A DNA stretch of 64,000 bases from Cristatella mucedo (taxonomy: Eukaryota; Bryozoa; Phylactolaemata; Cristatellidae): contig WPIO01000030.1 in NCBI GenBank assembly GCA_009760855.2, forward strand, positions 3,184,001-3,248,000. Reading direction: 5' to 3'. The position numbers and the translations under genes were made by a program. Below, one piece after another: positions 1 to 12,500 of this stretch. The notes under the pieces are model-generated. The model made no database searches, was not told the DNA's origin, and saw only the letters and a list, made by a program, of their open reading frames with translations. The number at the start of each line of letters is the position of its first letter. The stretch's first letter is position 1.

Positions 1-1129
1 CTTACGACATTGTTGATCAGGAAAAGTGAATTTTAAGGGCAAATACTTGCTTTTAGGGTTGTTAAATTTAGCAGCAAGATAACAACCTTAAGCAAACTGT
101 CTGGCACGTGAAATACTTTTTTGACGAACCATTGTTTGGCGCTGGTGCAGTGACTCAGCGAGCCACCCGATTTGAGCCTCATAAAACTACAATTGAGCTA
201 TATCTACAGGCGGCTGAGGCCGGGTATTCGGCCTGCACTAGTAGCCGAACTGTTTAGTAAAACTCATGGTTTTCGGAATGTGATACAGCAGAAGAGACAG
301 AGCGGAAGCTGGCAGTCTTCATTCATGGCCAGACAAGAAAGGTCATAAAAAACTCGTGGTAGAAAGACGGCACACTAAATGTATACACTCTATGGGTTTG
401 TCTTTTGGTTTTCAATAAATATTTTCATATGCTTTACATAATTTTAGTATGCCTGGCATCGCAGAAAACCCTCTTATTACCCGAAAGGCATCTTCAGCAA
501 CAGCAGTGGTGGCAGCCATGCTGCAAGGATTTGTTTTTGCCGGAGTGCATGCATCATGGTCGCGCTGCACGTATTGTGAGTCAAAATGCTGGATGTTATT
601 TACACTTTTGCTAGCCACCCATTGGCTGCCACGTTGTGAGTATAGAGCTGACCGTGAGTTTTATCCCTGGGGTGGAATTAAAAACCAGTTTAGCACACGG
701 CCATGGAGCAGGCCATGTCATATGCAACCAAGGGATCTGTAAGCTCCATTGCCATCGTTTACACATGGTCGCTCTGGGTAAAGGTTGTCATTTAGAAGCA
801 CGGCAAAGCCATCTAAGGGGAAATTACCGTTGAAACCAGCACTCGCCGGCAAATGTTTTACCTCGTCAATAACGGCTGCTTAAACCACCAGCAGAATGTC
901 AAAAGGCCTGCTAATGCTTGGATAGCCATTAGAGATCAGCAGCAATAGCAAAAAAACTAGCAACGGCAGCTTATCTGCAAATCCAAAAAATAATATATTA
1001 CTTAAAGTGCCCTCACAGAACTAAATCTATCACATATGCCTGTTTACATTGTGGAAACCTGTCAATCAGGTAAGCCTTAAGATGCAAAACGTCATCAGGT
1101 ATAAAGCACACGCACCATTTACACAGACC
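1..1129. other. Left flank, no gene recognised
   Basis: Short open frames occur on both strands at 405-830, but none shows a recognisable domain. The stretch should lie inside intron 1 of the minus-strand DENND6-like gene. I looked for its second exon here and did not find it. Confidence 0.4.
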
Positions 1130-1665
1130 AAGCAAATAGTGTGAGGAGCAAGTACGTTTCAGCTCTTTTGTAAATGTCCAGTCGGGATGCCGTGACGTCA
1201 GTCGGGAGTGACTTGCAAGCTTGGGGAGCATATGAACTATAAGAATTATCTCCTAAGGAGTTGAGGTTGGTTAGAGGCACTGCATACGACTTGACTAAGA
1301 AAAGTTCGTGGTACGATGCTTGGCCTGATTTTGAAGAAGTTTTGAGAGGTAGGCAGGAGAAAGAGAATGGAGAGACGTAAAAGAGTGATGAAACTTGCAG
1401 TCGATACTCTGCTAGATGGGGAGCCAGTGTAGGTGGGTGAGGAGTGGTGCAATATTGCAACTACGATGGTCACGAGAGAAAAACCTAGCTGCTGAGTTTT
1501 GCACCAATTGTAATTGCTTACTGCACAGACCAGAAGACCTGAAAATAGTGAGTTACATATGTCGAGACAGGATGTCATAGATGCATGGATCAACTTGGAT
1601 GTGATTTGTTGGATAAACCAGGTATGATACCCCGGAACCAAAAGCAGCAAACTCATCTAGCTAAC
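1130..1665 (-). mobile_element. LINE family A (CR1/L2-type) fragment
   Basis: Minus-strand pieces match the C-terminal part of family A ORF2 seen at 51.4-52.1 kb: the region around 'LVQNSAARLVCRER', then the '[11 protein letters not shown]'-like segment. Many stops and frameshifts show an old copy. Confidence 0.7.
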
Positions 1666-2319
1666 CAGCAGCAGGCTTACCTCTTGCTCTGTGAGCAACG
1701 CATGCTTCGGGTATATATACTACAAAAGAAAAACATTTCTACGTAAAGAAAATAAGATTGTCATAGCTTAGCACGATGCTGCCCGTGGTATACACTTTAG
1801 TTCTGCCCAATAGTAAACAAGAAGTAAGTGACACATCGACTAGCCAAGTCTTACTGCACTCATGATCTGAATACAGAGTAGAGAATGAAATCACCTGTTT
1901 GGTAGGATAGCATGCTGAATGCTCATAGGGTTGTTAGGTCGGCTGGCCAATGTACGGCCACTGTGTCCACGAACCAGATTACACCCATGGCTAACAGATG
2001 CAGTGAGGTTCAGACGAATTAGTACGAACCTGTTCATAATAAAAGCCCAATTGTTCAATCTATACAGTCACTGCTGTCCTGCCTAAAGTCATCATTAACT
2101 TCAACCTTCGTTAAGGCCACCGAGCCCTGGCATTTATTGTGCAGCTGAGCAAATCCAGTAACAGTCCTCGATAAAGCAAGAACATATAGGTGGCTACCGT
2201 AAACAAAATGCAAACTGAACAGTTTCAATATAAAAATCGACTACTGCTCGTTAGCATAAATAAATAATTTATTTATTTATTTGAGCTCCCTCAATTAGCT
2301 CCTTAGAAAGCATCGAATC
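1666..2319. other. No feature recognised
   Basis: AT-rich sequence, ending in a short run of TTTA repeats near 2268-2281. No exon or repeat family was identified. Confidence 0.4.
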
Positions 2320-2870
2320 AAGTCTTGCTTACAGGTCACTTCACTCGCTCGAACCAGTGCACCTATCCGATCTCCTTGCTACTCCAGTGCGTTCTCGAAC
2401 CAGCAGCTCCTCAGCATCTGGTCGTATTGCCGTCCCTCCATACTAAATTGAAATCCTTTGGTGATCTGGCATTCAGTTCATATACACCTAAAGTCAGGAA
2501 CTTGCTTCCGGCTGCGGTCACTACCGGCAATATCCTAGCATCCTTCTCAGCTCAAGATGCATCTACTCCGCTGAGCTTTACCAACGTCTCAGAGAACAGC
2601 CTTTTTGTTCCGGTTTTGCCAGCTTTCTGTGCATGATTCAGTGTTACTCGCCGCAGGTCTTGCTAGCCGGTAATCATGACTGTCTTAATGTTTGCTTTAG
2701 CATGCATGCCTAGGCATGATACTTGATTGAGTTTGCATGGTTGATACAATGTGCATGTCACTCACCTTTGGGTACTGATTCTCGTTGAGCAAGCTGTAAA
2801 GCGCCTGGATAGAAATTAAGCTTTCTTATGGCGCTATACAAACAACATATTGTTATTATGATTATTAAAA
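2320..2870 (+). mobile_element. LINE 3' fragment, diverged
   Basis: Translation near 2455-2520 gives 'KSFGDLAFSSYTPKVRNLLP', the family C-terminal motif. The copy ends with the conserved tail 'taaagcgcctggatagaaat', 'ggcgctatacaaa' and ATT-rich repeats at about 2835-2870. It sits in DENND6 intron 1. Confidence 0.75.
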
Positions 2871-2922
2871 AACCATCATGCAAGTAGCGAGCGTCTCGTT
2901 AATAATATGTGTAGCGACTCAC

Positions 2923-3090
2923 CTCTATTGCTTGGCCAAGTTCTAAATCGAATGTGACAGTGCATATACAGTGTATCCACTTCGAAAACCTGTCCCACGG
3001 AAGAACTATTGGCAGAGAGTCCGAATCGACTAGCTGCGTAACAAGCATGTGAGCGTTTCCAGGCTCGACGACCGTGTCCCCGGCGTCCAT
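2923..3090 (-). CDS. DENND6: DENND6-like (FAM116) protein, first coding exon
   Basis: This is the first coding exon (56 codons) of a DENND6-type protein. The family carries a DENN domain and acts as a guanine-nucleotide exchange factor for endosomal Rab GTPases; that role is family knowledge. The sequence shows the N-terminal signature '[19 protein letters not shown]' followed by 'LELGQAIE', which I recognise as the start of the DENND6 longin/uDENN region. The start is the ATG at 3088-3090: an in-frame TAA lies just upstream at about 3151-3153 and no earlier ATG is in frame. The exon ends in a GTGAGT donor directly after 'QAIE'. The rest of the gene should lie to the left of the window; a LINE fills part of intron 1. 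The exon is divergent from ORC5, 378 bp away. Vertebrate paralogues A and B cannot be told apart here. Confidence 0.85.
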
Positions 3091-3468
3091 GGCCCGCGAG
3101 GCAGCAGCATCGGACCAGCCAGAGTATATTTCAGCAGCCACGGTCACTAATTAGCACCAGCTCCGGGGACATCGACCCTGACCTTGCGCCGGACGTAGGT
3201 TTACCAGAACCTTGGTCTCCGGCTCTTCGGAATTTTCTCCCGGATGACCAACTACATGTGAGCTTGTAAGATAGGTCTTGTTTAGTTTCATAGATTTATA
3301 AATATATATTTAAGAATAGTTATGAATACATTGAGCCATGGCAGTTAGATCAGGACCTTTTTTGCGGAAGAGTGGCTTTCGCATACCTCCCGCGACAGAG
3401 AGTGGCGGGAAGTGAATTGCTTTCTGTAGGCGTGTGCGACTCGCGGTCATCGTAAGGTGTAAGGAGTA
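3091..3468. promoter_or_regulatory. Bidirectional promoter between DENND6-like gene and ORC5
   Basis: A 378-bp gap between two divergent start codons. It contains both 5' UTRs and presumably a shared promoter. A TATA-like AT stretch lies at 3293-3312, and GC-rich E2F-like motifs lie on the ORC5 side. Transcription starts cannot be placed from sequence alone. Confidence 0.7.
3388..3411. promoter_or_regulatory. Pair of E2F-like motifs upstream of ORC5
   Basis: TCCCGCGA at 3388-3395 and GGCGGGAA at 3404-3411 (the reverse complement of TTCCCGCC) match the E2F core. They lie 58-81 bp upstream of the ORC5 ATG. E2F control is well established for replication-licensing genes; use here is inferred. 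Confidence 0.55.
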
Positions 3469-3543
3469 ATGGCTCTCTCCGAAACCAGTGGTATTTTGTG
3501 CAGAGACCAGCAGCAGAGATTGCTGTTGTCTTTATTTGGTGAG
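3469..3543 (+). CDS. ORC5: ORC5 exon 1
   Basis: Residues 1-25, starting '[16 protein letters not shown]' and ending 'LSLFGE'. The donor is GTAAGC and the exon ends in phase 0. The 'LCR(D/E)xQ...LFGE' pattern is the normal ORC5 N-terminus. Confidence 0.9.
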
Positions 3544-6500
3544 GTAAGCCCAATTCTTGTGTAATTTGTAGTTTCTGCTAGCTAACCTGGGGCCTATTCT
3601 GGCTGGGATGCTTGAATTTGGTAGCGTTAATGCAAGATTGCTCAGACGAATTAATGTGGAGCTGTTTATCTTATCGATAGTATTCTATATACACTCGATG
3701 CTTTAAGTAGCGTAAGAGTGTGGAGTTTTTAATGGGTCTTTGCATGTGTGGCATGCCATTTGTAGTGTTTCGACCATAGACCAAGGAAGCGCCTTTTTAA
3801 ATCTCAGCGTCCGCTTGTTGCACCGTCCATTGTGGAATTCTCGGAAAATGCTCAGTATTTTTTCGCTATTTCCTTCTTATAGAGATTCTTGATTGAGCCC
3901 TATCCTGCTGCTGCTGCATGTTACCGTTAAAAGCCTGCCGACTGCATCGACTATAAATAGCAGTCATATTAATGCAAATCTCGTGCAGCTTAAATACTTA
4001 GGTTATGTTTTAGAGAAGCTGCCTGGTTGTACCCAGCATTTTTGTCTTTGGCCACACAGCAACTGGGAAAACATTGACTTTAAATGGGCTGCTCACTGGT
4101 AATAAGGTAGGCAGCACGGCTTTTGCGTTTATGCCACTGAGCTCCGTCGACTGACATGCTATTTCCCCTGCGTAGGAAACTGTGGTGTCATTCTTGCTTA
4201 TGCTACAATATGGTAAAGCGGCATGCAGGTGGAAGTCATCATTACACCCAAGGAACTTACAGACACAATCGACCACGAAATTACCTAATAGTGCCTATTG
4301 TTTTACTGTCTGTAGTGAAAGCTACAGATTATGACGCACAGTCTTCCTTCGTTCGTCGCAGCTAATCAGTTCCAGACACTACCGCGATGAACGATTTTTC
4401 GTGAACTAGAATTATTTATTCTTTATAGATCAAATATTTTTGTAGTTAGAGTATTCGAATATCGAATATTTTTGGAGTAAAGAAAACCTGTTTATGAACC
4501 TTTAAATACGGTTTTAACCTTATTATTAGCCCTCTGGACATGAAATTATCTCAAGTCACCATTACACTCGTATTACCCAATATATTAGACAAAATAAGAG
4601 AAAGGCATATTAGACGATGCAAATATCGTATTATTATTATTGTACATTTAATTATACAAGGATAGCCAACCAGTGAACAGCATGCTCTGATTGGCTTGGT
4701 TTTTATCACACCTGATATTTTGGAAGAAAAGTGTTGTCCGCACAAAAGGAGTGGTCGAGCTGCTACACCTAGCATTGAAAGATTTTCTTGCGTGTTCGAG
4801 TACATAGACCTGCAGTCCATATATACAGTAATTTTAATTGTAATACAGGGGTGTATAATTGAATCAGACAACCAAGCGAGTGCTATATCATTTCACTATC
4901 TCTATCAACTTTTTGATGAATATATTTGAAAATAAAACCGCCATTGAGTGAAGACGCAAAGTCGAAGCACGAATAGGCGAAGGACGACTGTATGCTTTTT
5001 CATCTTGCACTGATATTAGCAATGGTTATACATTTGCATATTACCCTCAGAAAGCTTAGTCTCTTTCTGGGCACTGTAGACATGCTGTAAAGGAAGCATG
5101 ATCATGTGGTTAGTGGTAGCATGCACAATGTCAGCGAGCATCAAATGGTTAGAGGTCATCTGAGTAGACCACAGTACTTGCACCCTATATATGTTGATTG
5201 GATTCTCTGAGCCTGCATAGCTGCTAATTTGTCAATCTAGGGGTAGCAACTATGGGTAGTACCATGTTTGGACCAGTAATTCATAATGACATGCTGGTCT
5301 CTTGCAAGCACAAATGAATGCACTTCCCTGGTTGCCGAAGTTGCTGATCCACAGGCTTACAAGCTGATACTAGGCTGAAGAGGCTCAGAAAACAAATAAC
5401 TGGTAGCCAGCTTTTCCCGTGTTGAGGATGGTGACACCTCTTCCCTCTTTGACTAACAAGGCTTCTCTTTAGCATTATTGGTTTTGTAAAAACAATCTTG
5501 TATTGCTGTTTTGCTGCAAGCAATGCACAGTATGTATGTGGAAATTAGCAGGTTTTGCCCTATCCATCAGTCCTTGTTTCTACTGCTTGGAAAAGTTGCG
5601 CTTTTATTTCTGAGGATAGTTCTGTTGTCGGGACTGCTGTAGACAGTGCGATTTTATGTCATTATAGCTTCCACACGTTCATGTCAACTGTGTGGAAGCC
5701 TACAACGAACGAATCTTGTATGAGTGCATACTCTCGGGCATATCTCGGTGGCTACCTGATGCCACTTCACCACCAGCTACTGTGCAAGAGACCTGTTGTT
5801 GCACGAATGCCAGCGACTTTGTTCGTCTGTTTAAAGATATAATCACACAAAGGAAACTGGACCAGGAAACTGTTTACATAGTATGTGAGCACATGTTCTA
5901 ACTGCTGCTGCTGCACTGAACATAGTATTCAAGTGAGCTGTTCTTGTTGTTTGTGATGCATGATTGTCCCTGTGATTCGTCCTTAATAAGCTTATGTGTG
6001 CTGACACTGCATGCTGCCACTAACCACATTTGCATGCTGACCCTGTGCATGTCACCCCTAACCATGTTATTCATTTTGTTTGTTTATCAAGCATGATTTT
6101 ACTCACCATTGCTGCCACTCTTGACCAAACTGCACACACGGATAAGTCGATCGTTGAGCTTTGCAATTGCTGCAGAGAACTTTAGCAGTCGGCTTCGCGG
6201 TCAGTTTAAATGCTCCTATTAGCTCTAAACCTTAGCGGTGCGCATTCATCGGTGAATTCTACAGAAAGCCCTCCAGCCTACCTATCAGATTTACTGCCCC
6301 ACCAGGCTAGGCATCGAACCACCTGCTTTTCGGAATCTAACTGTTTACCTATACCTCGTACAGACCTCAAATCCTTTGGAGACCGTGCCTTTTTTTTAGT
6401 TCGTATGCTTCCAAAGCCTGGAACTCAGTCCCGATTAGCATCACGGCATCCCCTGACATGACCATATTTAAAAAGCGTTTAAAAGCGCACCTATTTTTGA

Positions 6501-9500
6501 CAACATTTAGTGGGTCCCTGTGATTTGTCCTTTGTGTGCTTATGCGTGCTGACACTGTGCATGCTGCCACTAACTACACTTGCATGGCAACCATGTGCAT
6601 GTCACCCCTAACCATGTTATTCTTTTTGTTAATTGAGCATGCTACCACTAACCATTCCATCGTGTTTCCTTTGCAGCAAATCTAAAGTGCCTAGCAAGAG
6701 CTAGAGTTCTCTGAGGTTGCTTTATCAAGTGTTTTATTTTTATTATTATTATTATAAAGCCAGTGAGCTTTGTTAGTCAAGGAACGCTTTGGAAGCTAGG
6801 CAACGGTATAGGGATTATCTGGTTAAAAGACTGGCAATAATTTGAGAGTACTTAGACTTCTTCATCCACTGTAGTGTTGGCAAGGACGCCAAATCTTCCT
6901 ACCATTAGGTCCTGCTCTGCAGCCGGCTCATTCACCTCCTTTGCAGCCTGCATCGTCTTCATTCGTACTGGAATGGCCACTAACTTCCCGAAGCTTAGTG
7001 GAGATAAGGCCAATTCAATAGTTACGAGCAAACCTGGTATCACTCTTTAAGTTGAAAGACCTCATCCTCTGATCGAGCATCACTCCAGTGACGTCTGCCC
7101 ATAATCTGGGTGTGCTGTTCCTTAACAACTTGTCATTGGATGAGCACATTTCCTCTAAAGTGAAGTCGGCGTACTTTCAACAATGGAACCGTACCAAAAT
7201 CAGGGCCTGCTCAGATAAGAGTGTGGCAGTCAGACTATTTCGAGGGTTAGTGATATTGCTTCGACATTACTGCAATTCCCGTTCAGGACTCTGGCTACAA
7301 CTGGTGCAAAACTCGGCAGTTCGTCCGATCTGTCGTCGATGGCATAGTTGCTACATCACGCCACTTATGTTTGAGCTTCACTGATTCACTGTCAAGCCTC
7401 GAACCGGTTTCAAGATCCTGTCTGGCTTATAGGTCACTTTACTTACATAAACCTAAAAAGAAATCTTAGCTTATTTAACACCCTCATTTGTGTAGCAGCA
7501 GAAGAGCCTTATCGGCTATCACCACCATCGCTTTTAGTTGGCAATAAAGACCCGCCCAACTGCAGGATTCGAACCCAAGACCTTGGTCATGGGGAGCGAG
7601 CACCTTACCTCCTGGGCTATCACGCCCTGTGTGACCTCCTTGGCGCCGGAGTGGGCTCTTGTACTACTTGCTCCTCAGCTTCCAATCGTCTCACTCTCGA
7701 TTGAAAGCTTTTGGCAATCGGGTTTTCACTCGGTATGGACTGAAAGGCTGGAAATTACTTCCTCTGTCACTGCCTGCATTGGCTTTGTGTCATTTGAATC
7801 TCAGCTACAGGTGCATATGTTCCACTTTTTTTCCTTGAGCCTAGTGAACTTGTCTGTTTTGTTCCTGTGTACTTGGAGTGTTTTTCTGTGAATAATTCAG
7901 TTCATTTTACTTAACAAGGACCCTGCTAACCACTCTCCCTGGGTGTCTTCATGTGGGCCTTTCCATGCTTGTCTAAGCACGACACCGTGCTTGTCATTAA
8001 CTCTTGGTTATTGCCTCTCTTGCTACTAGTTTAAATTACCTAGTATACTAGTTTAAAGTACACAAATTTGGTTCTCTTATGAGGCTACACAAGATATGTG
8101 TTATCATTTGTTAAAAGCTTAAGCTACTGAACCGTTCCTCGTGGTTGGTTATGATTATGCTCTCATTGACCCGAATCTGGGCTCGCACAAGCAACCGAAA
8201 CATGGATGTAGAGCATTTTGTGTGCTACGTGTTATTCGGCAGTTCAAAAAAAGTTTTCTGGCTTTTTTAAATAGTTGAAATTGAGCCTCGTTGTTATGTC
8301 TTGAATTCGTACAGGTTTTTTGCGGTAATCTGAGTGTTCCTGGGCCGTGTTGTCGAATCAAAAATTATATAGCCGAGTCATTAGCACACAATTGTTTTTC
8401 TTGCATTCTCTCGGTAGACTAACAATTTTATGACGTTTCAGTGTTATCTTTGTACCTCAGTAGCACGTTATATATAATATATTATTCATCTGTATAGCAC
8501 CCCAAGAGAATTTAATCTCTATTCAGGTGCTTCACATATGCCTCGGGGCTCGAGCCCACGACCTCAGCCAGACCTTGGTCGGGGCAAGCACCTTAACTGC
8601 TTTACCAAACCAGCATGTTTGCCCCAAATGTTCACTGAAGCTGAATCAGAATTGGGAAAGGGCTCAAATTAAGGTTCAAGTGAGTGACAATTGTGTCCTG
8701 GGTAGTTTTCAATTTAGGTCTAATCCTGAAAGTCCATTCAAACTCTCAAAAACAGACTTGGACATTCCTCCAACAGACTGAAGAGGATCTGTGTTGATAG
8801 TGAAAGTGTCAGCTAGTATGCTGCTTCTTTGCTCTGGTGCCATTCGTCGATGTTTTCTTATCGAGCCGATTCCGTTGATTTCTGATTCATATCTTATTGT
8901 AGAATAAGGGAATCGTCGATAAAATTTGACTTAAATGCATTGTCTGCTGGTTGTTTATTCATTGTATCTTGGTTTGTAGGTTCTTGACAAGGCTGACCGC
9001 TTGCGTAACTTAGAGACGAACGTGCTGCCAGCTCTCCTGCGATTGCAAGAGTTGGTATGTGACAGAAGTATGGCAGTGCTGATTGAGCTCAAATTTGCTT
9101 GTGTTGCATGTGCTGACATCTCACGAACTCACTGTCTGACTGCCTGTGTGTCCTCTGTGCACTGTCCGGTTTGCAATTGCAACCATGTAAATATGCACTT
9201 TTGATATGTAGGTTGCTGGCAATGTCACCTCTATTCTAGTCAGCGAAGTTGCTTGGGAGCGGTTCCGGTCATTCCCCACAGGTCTTCATGAGCCACTAAT
9301 CGTCCACTTCCCAGACTATTCTAAAGGTATGGGCAGTAATTTTATTTGCACGTACCTGCACTGGACAAGTCTTGCTTATGTCAGTAACTTATCTGATTAT
9401 GGTTATCTGGCTAGCCCAAGCATAATATCTCTTAGAGATTTGCCGACAACTAAGCTGCAATAATTCGTTATGGTTGCTTCGCTCGACAGATTCGTAGCAG

Positions 9501-12500
9501 CTTGAAGCGCGCCTTCTGGACCACAGCTTTGGCGTTTTTTTGCAGAAGAGCTGTTTAAAATTATGGAGTGTGATCGTCCAGAGGAGTTTCCCCCGGCTTT
9601 TTATTCAAACTATGTCCGCATCATTGTCAATATTTTCTACATTGTCACCCGAAGTCTGCAGGAGCTCCGTTACATGGTGAGTATCAAGAAGAAGCAACAT
9701 CGACTTCTGATTCGGGAAGCAACAGTTGCTGAGCGAGAGCCTACATCACACCACTTCTTGCCGACCTGCACTGGCTACCAGTCAAGCAACGAATTGACTT
9801 CAAGGTTTTGTCGCTCATTTTTAGGTCACTTCATTCTTTGGCTCCAGCCTATCTCTCAGATCTACTCCCCCACCAGGCCAAGCATCGTACCACCAGCTTT
9901 TCGGAATCCAACAGTCTACCAATACCTCGTACAAACCTCAAGCCCTTTGGAGACCGTGCATTTAGTTCGTATGCTCCCAAAGCCTGGAACTCCCTCCCGA
10001 CTTGCATCAGAACATCCCCTGACTTGACCACATTTAAAAAGAACTTCAAAACACACCTATTTAGGACAGCATTTAGTGGGTCCCTGAGATTCGTCCTTCA
10101 TGTGCTTATTCGTGCTGACACTGTGCATGCTGCTACTAACAACGTATGCATGCTGACCTTGTACATGTCACCCCTAACCATGTTATTCATGTTGTTTGTT
10201 TATCAAGCATGATGTTACTCACCATTCAATTGCATTTTCCTTTGTAGCAAATTTAAAGGCGCCTAGAAACAGAGCTCTGACTGCGCTTTATCAAGTGCAT
10301 TATTGTTATTATTATTATGAGTTTCATTGGAAGACTTACTGCATGCATTTGAAACTGGTATGCCTTTGTCCGTTTTGATGCTTGAATATTAATATCACCG
10401 CTAAGGCCCTTTAACTAGTCTTGCAAGTATGCCTAGCAACGCTTGCTTTGTACAGGATCATTAGTGCTGCATTTTTTACTTTTATGCCACGATGCCAAGC
10501 AATGGCAGTAAAATTTTGCATTCTAGCTAACAATAGTCATTTGTGCTAGGATCATACAGTATGTCACTTGCCCAAATTGCAATTAGCCCGAGATGAGATT
10601 TCGTGAGCTAGCGGTTATGATCTTGCTAACACAAAGATCTTGAAAGGCATTTCGAAATGTTTATGCACTGCCTGTAATTCACAACAAAGTGACAGAGCCT
10701 TTTGCAGTTACGGCTGACTCTCATGGTGCAGTTAAAGCTAGATCTTAACCTTTTAGTGAAAACAATAATTATAATATAGTTAGAATTGCACTCTAACCAT
10801 ACTATATTTCTGTCTAGGAACTTTATTGGCTTAAAGGAAATATGTCAACTGATTAGTAATGATGACTTGTTGTAGCACATAGAATCACAAAAGTGCTGTT
10901 CATGTAGATTAAGCCTACCTTTAACCTCCTTTAGTGTGGTCTATCAGTCGTCTCCCCATTCCATTCCATTTCACTAAAGTAAAATCTTTTGATAGTCAGG
11001 CCTTCAGTTCTTACACGCTGAAAGTCTGGAACTAGCTTCTGGGTTCTGTCACCGCTTAAGTCTTGACTAAAGGCAGACTCATCTGCTGTGCTCAGCTTTT
11101 CCTGTGCCCCATTGAACTTGTCTTTGCTGTTCTTGTATGCTTTGGATCCTTTTCTCTGCCTGATTTAGTGCATGTTACAAGCCATGATCCCCCTTGCTTT
11201 TGCATGCTGGTCTAAGCATGAACCTGTATGCTTTTGAATGCTTTCTAAGCATGATGTAAATGTTGCCATTAGCTCTTGTTTGTTGTTTCTCGCATCGATA
11301 GATTTTTTCTTGTGACATTGTACAACGATTTGTTAATACTATAATTATTATAAAGAAGCAAATTCTTGAGAGACAAATGGTTTCTTAGCTTTAAGTTATA
11401 AAGTCGAGAGAGGTCGTGATATCAATCAGTAGAGAGTTCCGGGCTTTAGGTAGATAGGCACAAAAGGCATGGTAACCTTAAGATTTTGAGGTAGGTTAGA
11501 GGTGCGCATAAGCAGCCAGAATCGTGGAGCAGGTAGAATCAGGGGGAGTCTAGAAAAAGTACATAAGTTTGCATAGCTAAACTTGAGCAAGACAAGAAAA
11601 TGACCAAAATGATTGGCAGAACCTAAAAGTCGATTCACTGCAGCCCGTGCATATCGATGGAAATAGGTATAATTTGCCATTTGTGACGTCCCAGTCAAAG
11701 ATCACTAGCTGTAGAATGTGTAACTCAATTTTTGTATAATCGCAAAGGAACGAAAACTTGCTAAGGGAATTTCAGGTGTCTAGACAGTAAGTGAAAACGC
11801 ATGTTCTACCTTCTCTGTGGTCATACTGTTGAGATTGTTTAAAATATCCTCTGAGTCACCAATGCGAGTGTATTACAAATGAACGGAGAGATGTTGACTT
11901 GAATTACATTTCTATTATATTGTGCTAGATCTCTCGTCGTTCGATAGCACTGATCACCAACTCATTGTTGAGTGCCTATCTTCTCCCATGGGCATCACTA
12001 GCTTTCAACCATCACAATTTAGGTTCATTGTTGGTTGGAGATTTCAGGGTATAGGTGTCAATGGCCAGCAGTCATTTAGTGAATTTTTGAAATATTGGGT
12101 ACCCTAGCGATATATTTTAGGTCTACTTACTTTTTAAATGAATGCTCTTCCTCTCACCGATTTAGCCACTATTCGGAGTCTGACCTTTCAGTGCTAGGAA
12201 GATGATAAAACTGTAGCTCTGCTTTGGTCTCCTTTTGTTTTTCTTCGAGTAATTCAAACTCTCCCAATTCCCTAGCAGCTTGTATTGCAGACTTGCGTTC
12301 TTGGATGGCCACTGAATTCTCAAACTGAATTACGTTAAAAATTAACTTTAAAGTTATGCAAACTGGTGTAAAGCAAAAGCTAAGCAGACGCCCTCAGAAT
12401 TGGTTTGGCCACCATGTCAATATGCTGCTCCTTCTTGGAATCTGGGAGTCCTATTCCAAAAAGACCTGTCACTAGATGACCATGTCAGCTGCACAGTCAA

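Noticed and set aside
4156-4365. Possible ORC5 exon just after exon 2, behind a GCGTAG acceptor
   Set aside because: The translation does not match ORC5, while exon 3 at 5668 continues the family sequence directly from exon 2.
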